Source of the DNA: a bacterium
GTDB taxonomy: Bacteria > Spirochaetota > Leptospiria > Leptospirales > Leptonemataceae
NCBI GenBank assembly: GCA_024742665.1
Contig: JANSYA010000001.1
Location: 186,001-250,000 of the forward strand
Direction: 5' to 3'
DNA length: 64,000 nt
Under the pieces are notes generated by a model that saw only the letters and a list, made by a program, of their open reading frames with translations, was not told where the DNA came from and did no database searches. Every line of letters begins with the position of its first letter. Within the stretch, counting starts at the first letter, position 1. The position numbers and the translations under genes are program-made. Below are positions 26,472 through 35,821 of this stretch, piece after piece.

Positions 26472-29150
26472 TTAGTCCTGTTTGAGAATACGGGCGATGT
26501 TTTGTCTGCGAATCAAGCGAATCGGAACGAGCGCCGCCGCCAGAGCCAGCAGGGTGATGCCCGCGGCGGCGGCGATCAGGTCGGGCCAGGGCACGGCCGT
26601 CACGATGGTCCAGCCGAACGAGTATCGATTGATGACGTGAATCAAAAGCAGCGAAAGCAAAACGCTGCCCGGCAGCGCGATCAGCAGCGAACTCCAGGCG
26701 ATGATCTGAGATTCGTAGGCCATGGCCCGATCTAATAGCTTCGGGCGGGCGCCCAGGGCCTGGAGCGTCGCGAATTCCCGACGGCGTTCGAGGGCGAGTC
26801 CCGTTAGCGTCGTGATCACCGAAAGCGCCGCGATGCCTCCCGCAATCATCTGCAGAATATAGGTCAGCCGAAAGGTCTGATTAAAAATCTTGATCGCCTG
26901 TCCGCGAATTTCGGTGCTGAGACTCATCGTTAGCGGATAGCGGGAAAAATCCGCGCCGATCTCGCGCATGGCCGTTGCGGCTTCGATGGGCTGGCCGCCG
27001 GCTTCGGAATTTCGCTCCTTCAAATACAGAGCGACGCCCGCGGGGTTGCGCGCGCCGAAGAGTCGATCGAATAAAGCAGTATCCATCAGCACGTAGCCGC
27101 GTTCGGAGGCGTAGCTGCGAAAGACGCCGTGGATTTGCAGGCGGCCCTGGCGGCCTTCGCCGCTCTGGCTACCTTTGTACAGTTCGATCGAATCGCCGCG
27201 GCCGAGCCCGAATCGATTCGCGAAGACCTCGCTGACCAGCACGCCGCCTTGCTTTCGCGCGCGTTCTAAATCGGCGATTTCGCCGTCGACGAACGAAAGC
27301 GGACGGCGCGCGGCGGCGATTTCGAATTCGTTCGCGCCCAGTCGAATCATCTGTCCTTGAAAGATTCTTTCTACCGAGCGGATGGTCATGGCCGCGTCGA
27401 CGCGCGGGTCGGCCCGCAGGGCGGTGATCAATTGTGGATCCAGTTCGCCGTTCAAACGATTCGCGCCGGAGTCCGAGCGAATATAGATATCGGCGATGAC
27501 GGTCGTGTCGAGCCAGCTGACGACGGTCGTGCGAAACGAATGCACCATGACGCTCACAGCCCCCGCCATGCTCAGGGCGATGCCCAGAGCCGCGACCGCG
27601 ACCGCCAGCTTGAGAATATGTTCGCGGGCGGCGGCGGCCGCCAGGCGAGCGGGGCCGCTGCCGCGTAAAATATATCGCGCCAGTCTGGCGAGCCCCCAGA
27701 TCGCCAGGGGCGCAAGCGCACTCAGGATCCCGACCAGCGCCGCGACCGAACCGTAGCCCGGACCGGGAGACTGCCACGCCCGGGCGAGCGCGAAACAGGC
27801 CGCGAATATTCCAAGAAAGAGCAGCGTCCCGGCGATGCTCCAATACAGCAGCTGCGGCCTGAATTCGCTGCGGCCCGGCCGGCGCAGGCTGGCGACCGGC
27901 ACGCGCGATCCACGATACGCCGGGAGCCAGGCGGCCAGGGCCGAGAAGACCAGGCCTAAAACGAAAGATCCGAGCAGGGCGGCCCAGCCGGCGGCGTCGC
28001 CGCGCACAGGGTCCAGACGAAAGACCGCTTCGAGGGTCAGGTCGACTTCGCGACTGGCGATCAACGATAGCCCGTAGCCGAAGACCAGACCGATGCCGCC
28101 GCCAATCGCGCCTAACCACAGGCCTTCGACGATTAAGGCCGCGAAGACCTGGCGCGGCGCGGCTCCCAGACTCAGCAACGATCCAATCAAAGACTCGCGC
28201 TGGATCACGGAGATGTTGATCGTATTATAAACCAGATAGGCGCTGACCAGAAGGGCGACGATTCCCAGAGCCTGCAGATTCATCTGAAAGGCGGCGAGCA
28301 TGTCGGTTGTGATTTTCGTGCGCTCCGAAACAGTCTGGATACGCGCGCCGGGAAAGAGTTCAGCCAGACGCGGGCGAATTTCGGCTACGGCTTCGGGTTC
28401 GATCTGAATGTCGACGCCGCTCAGGGCCTGGCGGGGCGTAAACTTCAGAGCCGTGTTTAAGTCCAGATAGGCGGTGTTTAAGGGCGGCTGGCGTCCGCTG
28501 ATATTTTGCAGCGCGTCCTGCACGAGAAAACGATGCCGCGCTCCGTCGATGTTGATCGTAACGGTGTCGCCGACTTTACCGATCACGCTGTTTTCAGGAA
28601 CGATTAAGCCGGGCAGTCCGCCCTCGTCGGCGAAACCGGGGGGACCGTTTCGCTCGCCTGGCGGCGCGCCGCTATCATTCTTCGACTGCGCCTGCGTTTC
28701 GAATCCGCGAATGCGGCTCGCGCCCAGAAAATCAAAGCCGAAGAGCACGATCGCCTGGTCTGCGCCGCCGTCGATTTTCGTGGATGCGTCGAGGCGAACA
28801 TAGGGCGTGAACGCGCCGTAGTCCCACAGGAAGCGCAGGCCTTCCAGCCGCTCCGGAGGAATACCGCGATCATCCGAGAGACGCAAATTCGAATCGCCGG
28901 CCAGGCTTTCGATCGAATCGCTGAAGCTTTCAATGACGCGGCTGTTGGTCAGGTTAATCGAGCCGGCCACCGCGACTCCCGCGCTCAGGCCGGCCACGCA
29001 CAATAAGAAACGCCCCCGATGCCGACCGTAATAACGCGAAGTAAGCGCGCGAAAGATCGCCCGGAAGCCCACGATCGATTTGGCGATCGTATTAGGTGAC
29101 GATTTGGTGATAGCGCCCGTGATCTTCTCGTTGGCAGTTTCCGGAATCAT
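26472..29150 (-). CDS. FtsX/MacB-type ABC transporter permease
   Basis: An 892-residue inner-membrane protein with two FtsX units in one chain. An N-terminal helix (about 45-65) precedes a periplasmic domain, then three helices (about 295-420, including NTINISVIQRESLIGSLLSLGA and GGGIGLVFGYGLSLIA), further helices around 450-560, a second periplasmic domain and three C-terminal helices (about 770-870, with FATLQALGARPKLL). The (E/S)-x-L-x(2)-LGA motifs are coupling-helix signatures of this superfamily, which works mechanically rather than moving substrate through its own pore, as in LolCDE and MacB. Its ATG overlaps the ATPase stop by four bases. Confidence 0.93.
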   Translation of the reverse strand: MIPETANEKITGAITKSSPNTIAKSIVGFRAIFRALTSRYYGRHRGRFLLCVAGLSAGVAVAGSINLTNSRVIESFSDSIESLAGDSNLRLSDDRGIPPERLEGLRFLWDYGAFTPYVRLDASTKIDGGADQAIVLFGFDFLGASRIRGFETQAQSKNDSGAPPGERNGPPGFADEGGLPGLIVPENSVIGKVGDTVTINIDGARHRFLVQDALQNISGRQPPLNTAYLDLNTALKFTPRQALSGVDIQIEPEAVAEIRPRLAELFPGARIQTVSERTKITTDMLAAFQMNLQALGIVALLVSAYLVYNTINISVIQRESLIGSLLSLGAAPRQVFAALIVEGLWLGAIGGGIGLVFGYGLSLIASREVDLTLEAVFRLDPVRGDAAGWAALLGSFVLGLVFSALAAWLPAYRGSRVPVASLRRPGRSEFRPQLLYWSIAGTLLFLGIFAACFALARAWQSPGPGYGSVAALVGILSALAPLAIWGLARLARYILRGSGPARLAAAAAREHILKLAVAVAALGIALSMAGAVSVMVHSFRTTVVSWLDTTVIADIYIRSDSGANRLNGELDPQLITALRADPRVDAAMTIRSVERIFQGQMIRLGANEFEIAAARRPLSFVDGEIADLERARKQGGVLVSEVFANRFGLGRGDSIELYKGSQSGEGRQGRLQIHGVFRSYASERGYVLMDTALFDRLFGARNPAGVALYLKERNSEAGGQPIEAATAMREIGADFSRYPLTMSLSTEIRGQAIKIFNQTFRLTYILQMIAGGIAALSVITTLTGLALERRREFATLQALGARPKLLDRAMAYESQIIAWSSLLIALPGSVLLSLLLIHVINRYSFGWTIVTAVPWPDLIAAAAGITLLALAAALVPIRLIRRQNIARILKQD

Positions 29151-29875
29151 TCCGGCGATCCTGTCGAAGTAGCTTGCGAAAAACTCAGGTGTCCGTCGTT
29201 CATACGCAGCGTGCGCCCGGCGGCTTCCGCGGCCCGGGCCGAGTGGGTGACCATTACGAGAGTCAGCTGCGTTTCGCGATTAATTTCGCCGAGCAGTTCG
29301 AGCACTTCGTCGCTGTTGCGCGAATCGAGTGAGCCGGTCGGTTCGTCGGCCAATAAGAGTCGCGGCTGTAAATTTAAGGCGCGGGCGATCGACACACGTT
29401 GCATTTCGCCGCCGCTCAGAGTTTCCGGCAGCTGATCGGAGTGGCCGAGCATGCCGACGCGTTCGAGATAGTAGCGCGCGCGTTTTAGGTCCGCCTTTTC
29501 GCCGCGCATCAAAACAGGCAGGGTGATATTTTCGAGCACCGAAAGCGTCGGCAATAGATTGAAGTCCTGGAAGATCATCGCGACCGTACGGCGGCGGTAC
29601 TCCGCCAGTTGGGCCGCGGAATAGCGGGCGGGTTCTTCGCCGGCTACCCGCAGAATTCCGTCGTCGGCCGTATCCAATCCGGCCAGCAGATTCAGGAAAG
29701 TCGTCTTGCCGCTGCCGGAGTCGCCCATGATGGCGACGAATTCGCCGCCGGCGATCGTGCAGTCCACGCCCCGCAGGACGGGATAGTCGCCGTAGGATTT
29801 GCCCAGGGCCGCGGCCTGAATGAAGCCCTTGCTTTCGGTGGATGCGCCTGGCGCTTCAGATGATGGAACTGACAT
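29147..29875 (-). CDS. ABC transporter ATP-binding protein (LolD/MacB type)
   Basis: A 242-residue ATPase. Walker A is GDSGSGKTT, the signature LSGGEMQR, Walker B LLLADEPTGSLDS and the H-loop VTHSAR. LFDQ-like Q-loop FQDFNLLPTLS and the DEPTGSLD wording are characteristic of the LolD/MacB/YbbA subfamily that pairs with FtsX-type permeases. It is the first gene of the three-gene operon ATPase, permease and AttH-like protein; ATGA overlap couples it to the permease. The region to the divergent metallophosphoesterase gene probably carries the promoter. Confidence 0.95.
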   Translation of the reverse strand: MSVPSSEAPGASTESKGFIQAAALGKSYGDYPVLRGVDCTIAGGEFVAIMGDSGSGKTTFLNLLAGLDTADDGILRVAGEEPARYSAAQLAEYRRRTVAMIFQDFNLLPTLSVLENITLPVLMRGEKADLKRARYYLERVGMLGHSDQLPETLSGGEMQRVSIARALNLQPRLLLADEPTGSLDSRNSDEVLELLGEINRETQLTLVMVTHSARAAEAAGRTLRMNDGHLSFSQATSTGSPE

Positions 29876-30021
29876 GAGTATTGATGAGTCGCGAACGAAG
29901 ACTGCGTCGCTCTGCGCGCAGTTGTTTTAGAAAAAAGCGTACGTCTCTTAGTTTTGTCCGTCTTTTTTTCTTTCCCTGTTCGCGAGCGCGAAGTCCGCTG
30001 TCTCAAGGAAGCGGCAGCTGC

Positions 30022-30915
30022 ATGTATATTGCGATTATCGGCGACATTCACAAAGCCTGGGACGACTTTGACGTTGCGTACTTCAACCAATCTTCCTGCG
30101 ACGCGCTGCTGTTTATGGGCGACCTGCCCGGTCGCAGTCATCGGGGTACGGACGCGGTCGCGGCCGAACTGGCCCGGGTTACGAAGCCGGCCTATTTCAT
30201 GCCTGGCAATCACGACGGTGTGACCATCGGGCAGTTCATGGGCGAGCTGCGACAAAACGAAAAGTGGATTCAGAAGTACGCCCGTCGCCAGGCTCCGCTG
30301 TGCGACAGTTTGCAGACGGCGCTCGGCGACATCGTTTATACCGGTTACAGTCGACACGACCTGGAAGTCAGCGACGAGCGCATCCATCTGGTGGCGGCCC
30401 GACCGCACTCGATGGGCGGTGCGACCCTGGCCTTTGCGCCGTACCTCAAAGAACGGTACGGCGTGGCGAGCCTGGAAGATTCGGCGGATCGCATTGAGGC
30501 TCTTTTCGACGAGTGCGACGGCCCGATCGTCGTCTTCTCCCACAACGGCCCCGCCGGTCTGGGCGCCGAGCGCGACGCGATCTGGGGCTGCGATTTTACG
30601 CGTGAGGGCGGCGACTTCGGCGATTCGGATCTGGCCGAGGCTCTCAGGCGAGCCCGCTCCAAAAACAAGCAGATCGTCGCGGTGATCGCCGGACACATGC
30701 ACCACCGGCTTAAAGGTGGCGGTGAGCGACGATGGTTTCTGCGGGACGAGCACGGCACGGCGTACATTAACGCAGCCAGAGTTCCCCGCATTCTGCGATT
30801 GAACGGCGAGCGCCGGCATCACCATGTGGCTCTGCGTATCGAAAACGGCACGGCGGCGGTCACCGAGATTCTGGCCGGCGAGTCCGGCTTCGATCTGCGC
30901 AATCCCGCGGAATAG
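30022..30915 (+). CDS. Calcineurin-like metallophosphoesterase
   Basis: A protein of 297 residues from the ATG at 30022, whose first residues MYIAIIGDIHKAWDDFD already hold metal motif I (GDIH). Motif II is FMGDLPGR, motif III PGNHD, and the later histidines are in VVFSHNGPAGLG and AGHMHHR, so the dinuclear metal centre looks complete. The substrate could be a nucleotide, nucleic acid, phosphoprotein or lipid pyrophosphate; nothing here decides. A longer reading from 29881 is rejected because the metal motif begins at the chosen start. Divergent from the ABC operon. Confidence 0.9.
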   Translation: MYIAIIGDIHKAWDDFDVAYFNQSSCDALLFMGDLPGRSHRGTDAVAAELARVTKPAYFMPGNHDGVTIGQFMGELRQNEKWIQKYARRQAPLCDSLQTALGDIVYTGYSRHDLEVSDERIHLVAARPHSMGGATLAFAPYLKERYGVASLEDSADRIEALFDECDGPIVVFSHNGPAGLGAERDAIWGCDFTREGGDFGDSDLAEALRRARSKNKQIVAVIAGHMHHRLKGGGERRWFLRDEHGTAYINAARVPRILRLNGERRHHHVALRIENGTAAVTEILAGESGFDLRNPAE

Positions 30916-31017
30916 CGGCCGGTTCCGCCAGGAAAAGCCTGGTTGACCGTAGCCCTGAGCCGATAATTAAAGCATGTGTGCGTCGAGCGTGATGGTCATA
31001 CGCTCGCATCAGTTTTC

Positions 31018-33207
31018 ATGAATCCCACGGAATCCCAGGAATCACAGGACGCGGCCGAAGATATGCCGCAGGTGAGCTCTCCCGCCGCCGCGGAATCCGC
31101 CGGATCCGCCGTCGCAGCGGAAGGTCCGGAGATGGGCGGACAGGCGCCCGGAGCGAGCGGCGAGGCTGCGCTGCCGGAGGGGAAAGATCTGCTTTCGGAA
31201 GAGAATCTGAAAGCGATCATGATTCAGTTCAATCCGCATTCGTTTAAAGATATTACCACGATCCAGAAGGGCGTCGAAAATTTCTTTTTGTTCGCCCAGA
31301 GTCATCTCGCGCTCACGCATCCCGAACAGCTGCAGCATCTCGGCGAAAAGGATCTGCTGCACTTAGAAGAGCGCGGCGCGATCGAATTCTATGAGTACCT
31401 CAAGCTCAGCGAAGATCGAAGCCGACTGTCGACGAAGAAGGTGGTGATTCGGCCCGCGTCTTTGAAAGCCGATCAGGTCGCCAAGGTCAAGCTGGGCTGC
31501 GTGCGCGGCAGCGTCGTGGCCGTTCTGGAATATATTCACGAGCGCGATCGTAAGCTGCGCGAACTCGAAGCGGAGGGCCAGCTCGGCGCCTGGTTGAACC
31601 AGCGATTCCTGCGAGATCTGGCCGCCGAAAACGGAGCGGACTTCGGCTCCGGCGCCGCGTCCGGCCGGGCGGAATTGAATAAGATGATTCCGGCTTTGCG
31701 CAATCTATCTTTCGACGGCTTTCTGGCGAACGAAGTCAAACCCCGCGACGATCTTCTGATTCCGGTCCTGTCTCTTTTGGGCAAACGTTCCGAGGATTTG
31801 CTTTCCGAGCTGGCGGCCTTCGCGAAAATTTCCGAAGCAGGCGAAGAGGCTTTGCGTGCGCGCATTCCGCGTTCGCTTTTGATTCCCCTGGCCGGAGATT
31901 TCCAGGTGCTCTCGCCGGCCGCGACAGATCTGATCTCCATGCCCGACGCGAAGGTCAAAGAAACTCGATCGGAAATTGAATATATCTACGTATTGTATGT
32001 GCAGATGGCGCGCAAGATTCTCTTCGCCCTGCTGCCGCGCGAGGAGACCGGCTGGATTTCCGGCAAGGGCGTTTCCCAGGACGAACGGTATTTAGAAGAA
32101 CTAAAAAAGCACGCTTCGTTTACTCAGGGGGATCAGTGGGTCGACGGCGCGACCTTTCTCCAGTGCTACAGCGCGCTGATTCGCCACGTGCGTTCCGTGC
32201 GCGAAGTCCGTAAAGAGTTCCTGATCGATCTTGTGGCCCAGGAAACGGTCTACAAACTGAATATGCAGTTCGAGCCGGTGCTGCTGCGCCCCGATACTTT
32301 CGAAGTCGCGGACTCTTCCGTGGATTCATACTTACCCCGGGAAGAGCTCTACAAAGCGGTCTGCGAAAAAATGAAGTCCCTCGAAGACGTGGCCTTCATG
32401 GAAGAACGCCGGACCGGACCCCAGGCGCCCGGAGAGAAGCGCGGCGTGTACTTTATCTTTCGCGCGAATCTGGCCCAGGCTTTCATTCGATTTCCGAATC
32501 GACGCAATTATATTCAGCTCTTCTGTCGCAGTAACAGCATGAGCAAAGGCATATACGATCTTTTGATCGACGTGAATGAAGGGGTGACTCCCGAAGGGAT
32601 CGTCGACGAACAGATCGCTCTGGCCCGCGCCATCCGGGAGTGGGAAGACGAGCAGGAAAAAGAACGCCTCAAGAAAGAGCGAGCGGGCATGGGGCTGATC
32701 GCCCGACTGGTGATTTTCTTTCGCAATCTATTCGGCATGGGTGAAATTGCCGGCGGGCGACGCAGCGACGACCCCGAGAATTCGGGCGAAGGCGATCTCG
32801 GCGACGGAAGCTCCGAGGGGCGCGAAAAGAAAGGTCGGGGCGGACGCAAGAAACGTTCGAAGGTTATTAAAGGCCCGCGAGAGAAGGAACTGGTCGTGCC
32901 GGCGCGAGTTCAGAAAGCCGTCGACTATGTGGAACGAAACTTCAAGGGCCTGATCTGGCTCGATGAGGTTCTGCTGGCTCTGAACACCGTGAAATTCAAT
33001 CCCGACCAGGTCGGCGATATGCTCTACTATGATAAGTACGATCGCTATCTGGAAGTGCGCGCGCTGATCAATATTCGCCGCGTTTTTATTTCCCGCGAAA
33101 ACGAGGAAGACCCCGCCTGGGTCTCCTCGACGATCGACTATCTGGAAAACGTTGTGCCCCAGCAGGAAGAGCACCGGGCGCTGGTTTCGTATTTGCGGGC
33201 GCTGTAG
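31018..33207 (+). CDS. Unknown 729-residue protein
   Basis: I choose the ATG at 31018 (MNPTESQESQDAAED); a GTG at 30976 would add 14 residues. After an acidic, Ala/Pro-rich N-terminus (to about 60) come long helical stretches (LQHLGEKDLLHLEERGAIEF) with alternating charge, and a second half with YIYVLYVQMARKILFALLP. Around residue 570 there is an amphipathic stretch (GLIARLVIFFRNLFGMGE) followed by a highly basic Lys/Arg linker and an acidic-helical C-terminus. No catalytic motif is recognised, and there is no signal peptide, so it is probably cytoplasmic or peripherally membrane-associated. It stands alone in a single-gene context. Confidence 0.75.
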   Translation: MNPTESQESQDAAEDMPQVSSPAAAESAGSAVAAEGPEMGGQAPGASGEAALPEGKDLLSEENLKAIMIQFNPHSFKDITTIQKGVENFFLFAQSHLALTHPEQLQHLGEKDLLHLEERGAIEFYEYLKLSEDRSRLSTKKVVIRPASLKADQVAKVKLGCVRGSVVAVLEYIHERDRKLRELEAEGQLGAWLNQRFLRDLAAENGADFGSGAASGRAELNKMIPALRNLSFDGFLANEVKPRDDLLIPVLSLLGKRSEDLLSELAAFAKISEAGEEALRARIPRSLLIPLAGDFQVLSPAATDLISMPDAKVKETRSEIEYIYVLYVQMARKILFALLPREETGWISGKGVSQDERYLEELKKHASFTQGDQWVDGATFLQCYSALIRHVRSVREVRKEFLIDLVAQETVYKLNMQFEPVLLRPDTFEVADSSVDSYLPREELYKAVCEKMKSLEDVAFMEERRTGPQAPGEKRGVYFIFRANLAQAFIRFPNRRNYIQLFCRSNSMSKGIYDLLIDVNEGVTPEGIVDEQIALARAIREWEDEQEKERLKKERAGMGLIARLVIFFRNLFGMGEIAGGRRSDDPENSGEGDLGDGSSEGREKKGRGGRKKRSKVIKGPREKELVVPARVQKAVDYVERNFKGLIWLDEVLLALNTVKFNPDQVGDMLYYDKYDRYLEVRALINIRRVFISRENEEDPAWVSSTIDYLENVVPQQEEHRALVSYLRAL

Positions 33208-33305
33208 TCTTTCTGAAAATTTCCGCGATCACGGCGGCCCGCGCCTGATTATTTTTCGCGATCATCGCGCTCGCGTTTGTTAAGTTTAACTCTGGCGCTC
33301 GTTTT

Positions 33306-34178
33306 ATGAATACCGCTTCGCACAGACTGCCCGCCCTGTTTATCGGGCATGGCAATCCGATGAACGCCCTGGCGTCGAACGAGTACACCGAAGCCTGGCG
33401 CAAACTGGGCGATGAATTGAAATCCCGGGTGCGGTCTGTAGTGATCGTCTCCGCTCACTGGGCGACGCGCGACGGCCTGGCCGTAACGACCGCGGAGCGA
33501 CCGGGAGTCCTGTATGATTTTTTCGGTTTCCCGGACGCGCTTTCGCAGGTGCAATACGACTGTCCCGGTCATCCGGAACTTGCCCGTCATATTCAGCGGA
33601 GGTTTTCCGCCTTTCGCGCGGCCGGCGCTCAGGTCCCGGAAGTGCAGGGCGATCCGCAGCGCGCATTAGACCACGGAGTCTGGTCGATCCTGACGCACAT
33701 GTTTCCCGACGCCGACGTGCCGGTCGTACAGCTGAGTTATAATATGAACACCAGGGCCGCCGGTCAGATCGCCCTCGGTCGCGCGCTCGTGGAAGATCTT
33801 TCAGATCAGCAAGCTTCTGATGAAGACAAGTTTACGAACGCGTCTCTTCGCGATCAGGGCGTGCTGTTGTTGACGAGCGGGAATATCGTGCACAATTTGC
33901 GCGAAATCGATTTCGATCCGCACAGTCCGCCCCACGACTGGGCACTGGAATTCGACGCGGCGGTGCAGGCGCGGCTTGATCAGGGGCCGGGCGAAATTGA
34001 CGCGCTGTTAGCGCCCGAAGATTTCGGCGAGGCCGGTCGACTGGCGGTGCCGACATTGGATCACTATATTCCCTTTTTGAATTTTCTGGGCATGGCCGCG
34101 TCGCGGGACCGCTTTGATTATCCCTGCGAAGGTATTCAAAACCGATCGATTTCGATGCGTGCTGTCCGCTGCGGCTGA
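33306..34178 (+). CDS. ygiD: Extradiol dioxygenase of the LigB/YgiD family
   Basis: A 290-residue enzyme of the 4,5-DOPA extradiol dioxygenase type, which cleaves a catechol ring using a divalent metal. Metal-ligand candidates are His in LFIGHGNPMNAL and SAHWATRD, with further histidines in RALDHGVWSILTHMFPD and GNIVHNLREI, and the C-terminal PTLDHYIPFLNFLG. Such proteins are common in plants and bacteria, with E. coli YgiD as a relative. It is a single gene; the physiological catechol is not indicated by neighbours. Confidence 0.88.
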   Translation: MNTASHRLPALFIGHGNPMNALASNEYTEAWRKLGDELKSRVRSVVIVSAHWATRDGLAVTTAERPGVLYDFFGFPDALSQVQYDCPGHPELARHIQRRFSAFRAAGAQVPEVQGDPQRALDHGVWSILTHMFPDADVPVVQLSYNMNTRAAGQIALGRALVEDLSDQQASDEDKFTNASLRDQGVLLLTSGNIVHNLREIDFDPHSPPHDWALEFDAAVQARLDQGPGEIDALLAPEDFGEAGRLAVPTLDHYIPFLNFLGMAASRDRFDYPCEGIQNRSISMRAVRCG

Positions 34179-34206
34179 GTGTTTCTGAAGGCCGGGATCG
34201 ATCGCC

Positions 34207-34431
34207 TCAGGCGGGCTTGTCGGCGCGGTCGGAACTCGTCTGGCGTGAGATAGCGGCCAGGCGATGCTGGTAACGGACCAGATCCTGATAGCGGCCCTGG
34301 CGAATCGAGCGATTCGCATCTGCTGCGATATCGTTGATCGTGGCCATGGTTTGTTCCAGGCGATCAAGTTTTTGATATACGGGCGCCAGGGCTCCCATAT
34401 TGTATTTCGCAGTATCGCTTGCTGGATTCAT
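34207..34431 (-). CDS. Small hypothetical protein (74 residues)
   Basis: A 74-residue, helical, charged protein (MNPASDTAKYNMGALAPVYQ start) with a probable coiled coil (KLDRLEQTMATINDIAADAN). No signal peptide or known motif. It is convergent with the dioxygenase gene. Helical periodicity and codon use look coding, but there is no good ribosome site, so confidence is moderate. Confidence 0.5.
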   Translation of the reverse strand: MNPASDTAKYNMGALAPVYQKLDRLEQTMATINDIAADANRSIRQGRYQDLVRYQHRLAAISRQTSSDRADKPA

Positions 34432-34552
34432 AGTATTAAAATCGGCCTTTCAGGTTACAGCGGCATGGCTTTTTCATAACCCGTTCTAAAAAATTAGACG
34501 ATAAATGTTAACGCGAAACTCGCCAGCGGGGTTACGAAAACGTTACAATTGA

Positions 34553-34795
34553 TCAGGCAGGGTTTGACAGGCTATCGAGTGCCGCGGCGCCTTTGGGAGT
34601 CAGCGTGGGCCCTTCCGGATGACCCTCCGCAATCAAACCTTCCCCGACGAGAGTGTGCCACGCATTTCGCATCTGCGCTTTTTCAGCCGGCGGCCAGCTT
34701 TGCAGTTCGGCGGTCAAATGCGCTTTAGGCAGAACCTGACCGACGCCGATGGAGTGTATGCGAAAGAGATTCAGAATTTTTTGTACAGGGTTCAT
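34553..34795 (-). CDS. Small winged-helix-like protein
   Basis: From the ATG at 34795 the protein has 80 residues (MNPVQKILNLFRIHSIGVGQ). The pattern MRNAWHTLVGEGLIAEGHPE followed by PTLTPKGAAALDSL resembles the recognition helix and wing of a compact winged-helix protein, ending as many such domains do in LTPKG. This is structural inference. A longer reading from 34894 adds an Arg-rich segment and is less likely. It could regulate a neighbour, for instance the divergent STAS gene. Confidence 0.55.
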   Translation of the reverse strand: MNPVQKILNLFRIHSIGVGQVLPKAHLTAELQSWPPAEKAQMRNAWHTLVGEGLIAEGHPEGPTLTPKGAAALDSLSNPA

Positions 34796-34952
34796 AGTGC
34801 GACCACGCCAGAATTTTTTAGGCTGCGGCCCGCGCCAGAAAATTCTCCCGATGCATGCCTTCGCGACCCGTAATAATTGTGTAAGAATTCTCATTTCCGG
34901 GTGGCGCAGGAGACTCTGATTCGTCTTAATAACAGTAAGCAGGGCGGGGGCA

Positions 34953-35309
34953 ATGACGGATACAGCGGAGAACGATTTTCGAATCGATCGCGAAGGAGAT
35001 ACGGTAATCGTTCGGATCTTCGCGCAGGAACTGACGATGTTTCACGTGCCCGAGGTGCGGGCGGACGTCATGAGCGTAGTTCAGGAAAACCCCGCCCGGA
35101 TTCTTTTCGATTTTACGCCGACCTCATTTATTGATTCTTCGGCGATCGCGCTGCTGTTTAAGGTCAGCCAGCAAATCTCTCAAAGCGGAGCTCGTATGGG
35201 CGTCTGCGGCCTGCGCCCGAGTTTGTTGCAAGTGCTGCAGACGGTCGTCAAGCGCGGCGGCATTGAATTCTACGAATCGGTCGATGCCGCCCTGGCAGCC
35301 GGCGACTGA
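34953..35309 (+). CDS. STAS-domain anti-sigma factor antagonist-like protein
   Basis: A 118-residue STAS protein like SpoIIAA/RsbV. The core has the beta-helix pattern TVIVRIFAQELTMFHVPEV and the segment FIDSSAIALLFKV, in which one of the two serines is the usual phosphorylation site. In the partner-switching scheme a serine kinase inactivates it and a PP2C-type phosphatase reactivates it, releasing a sigma factor or another target. A SpoIIE/RsbU-type phosphatase gene lies at the far end of this window, but no anti-sigma kinase was seen. GGGGG precedes the ATG closely. Confidence 0.92.
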   Translation: MTDTAENDFRIDREGDTVIVRIFAQELTMFHVPEVRADVMSVVQENPARILFDFTPTSFIDSSAIALLFKVSQQISQSGARMGVCGLRPSLLQVLQTVVKRGGIEFYESVDAALAAGD

Positions 35310-35351
35310 CTGAACCGCTCGACTCTTCGGGCCGTCCAGTTTCGCCCGCGC

Positions 35352-35714
35352 TTATTCGATTTCCAACCAGTCGTCGCCGTAGTGCACGGTGATTTCCTGA
35401 TCCACGGGGATTCGCGCCGTCGCGTATAGATCGAAGCCCTCAAATTCCGCGTTCGGATTCAGAGAGTGATTCGTAAAGCGCAGCGAATTGCGTCCGGAGA
35501 TGCCGACGGTGTCGCCTTCTTCCGTTTCCGCCCAGAGCACGTGAGAGCCGTTGCGCTGCGCTTCCGGTCCTTCGTAGCTGCCGATATAATCGCCGGACTT
35601 CAGCGGGACGCGTGCGAAGAGGCCGCGGCCGTGAATTGCGGATTCGTCTACATAAACTCGTTCGGAGTAGTTTTCGTAAGCGACTGGTTTTTTAACTGTT
35701 AGTGTTTGTGACAT
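35352..35714 (-). CDS. SET-domain protein
   Basis: A 120-residue compact SET domain, a lysine methyltransferase fold using S-adenosylmethionine. It shows ESAIHGRGLFARVPLKSGDYIG at the start (the usual GRGLFA), then RFTNHSLNPNAEFEGFD (the NH-S signature) and the catalytic-type Tyr in ITVHYGDDW. Pre- and post-SET regions are absent. Bacterial SET proteins of this size are mostly of unknown target. The gene is alone, between the STAS gene and the AIM24 operon. Confidence 0.88.
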   Translation of the reverse strand: MSQTLTVKKPVAYENYSERVYVDESAIHGRGLFARVPLKSGDYIGSYEGPEAQRNGSHVLWAETEEGDTVGISGRNSLRFTNHSLNPNAEFEGFDLYATARIPVDQEITVHYGDDWLEIE

Positions 35715-35821
35715 AATATTTTTAATATACGCGCTACGAGATCCTGATCATTCACAGATCGCGTAACGCTTTTTGATTTAGTTGGAACGCCTGGGCGGGG
35801 TGATCGTAGAAAGCCGCGAGC

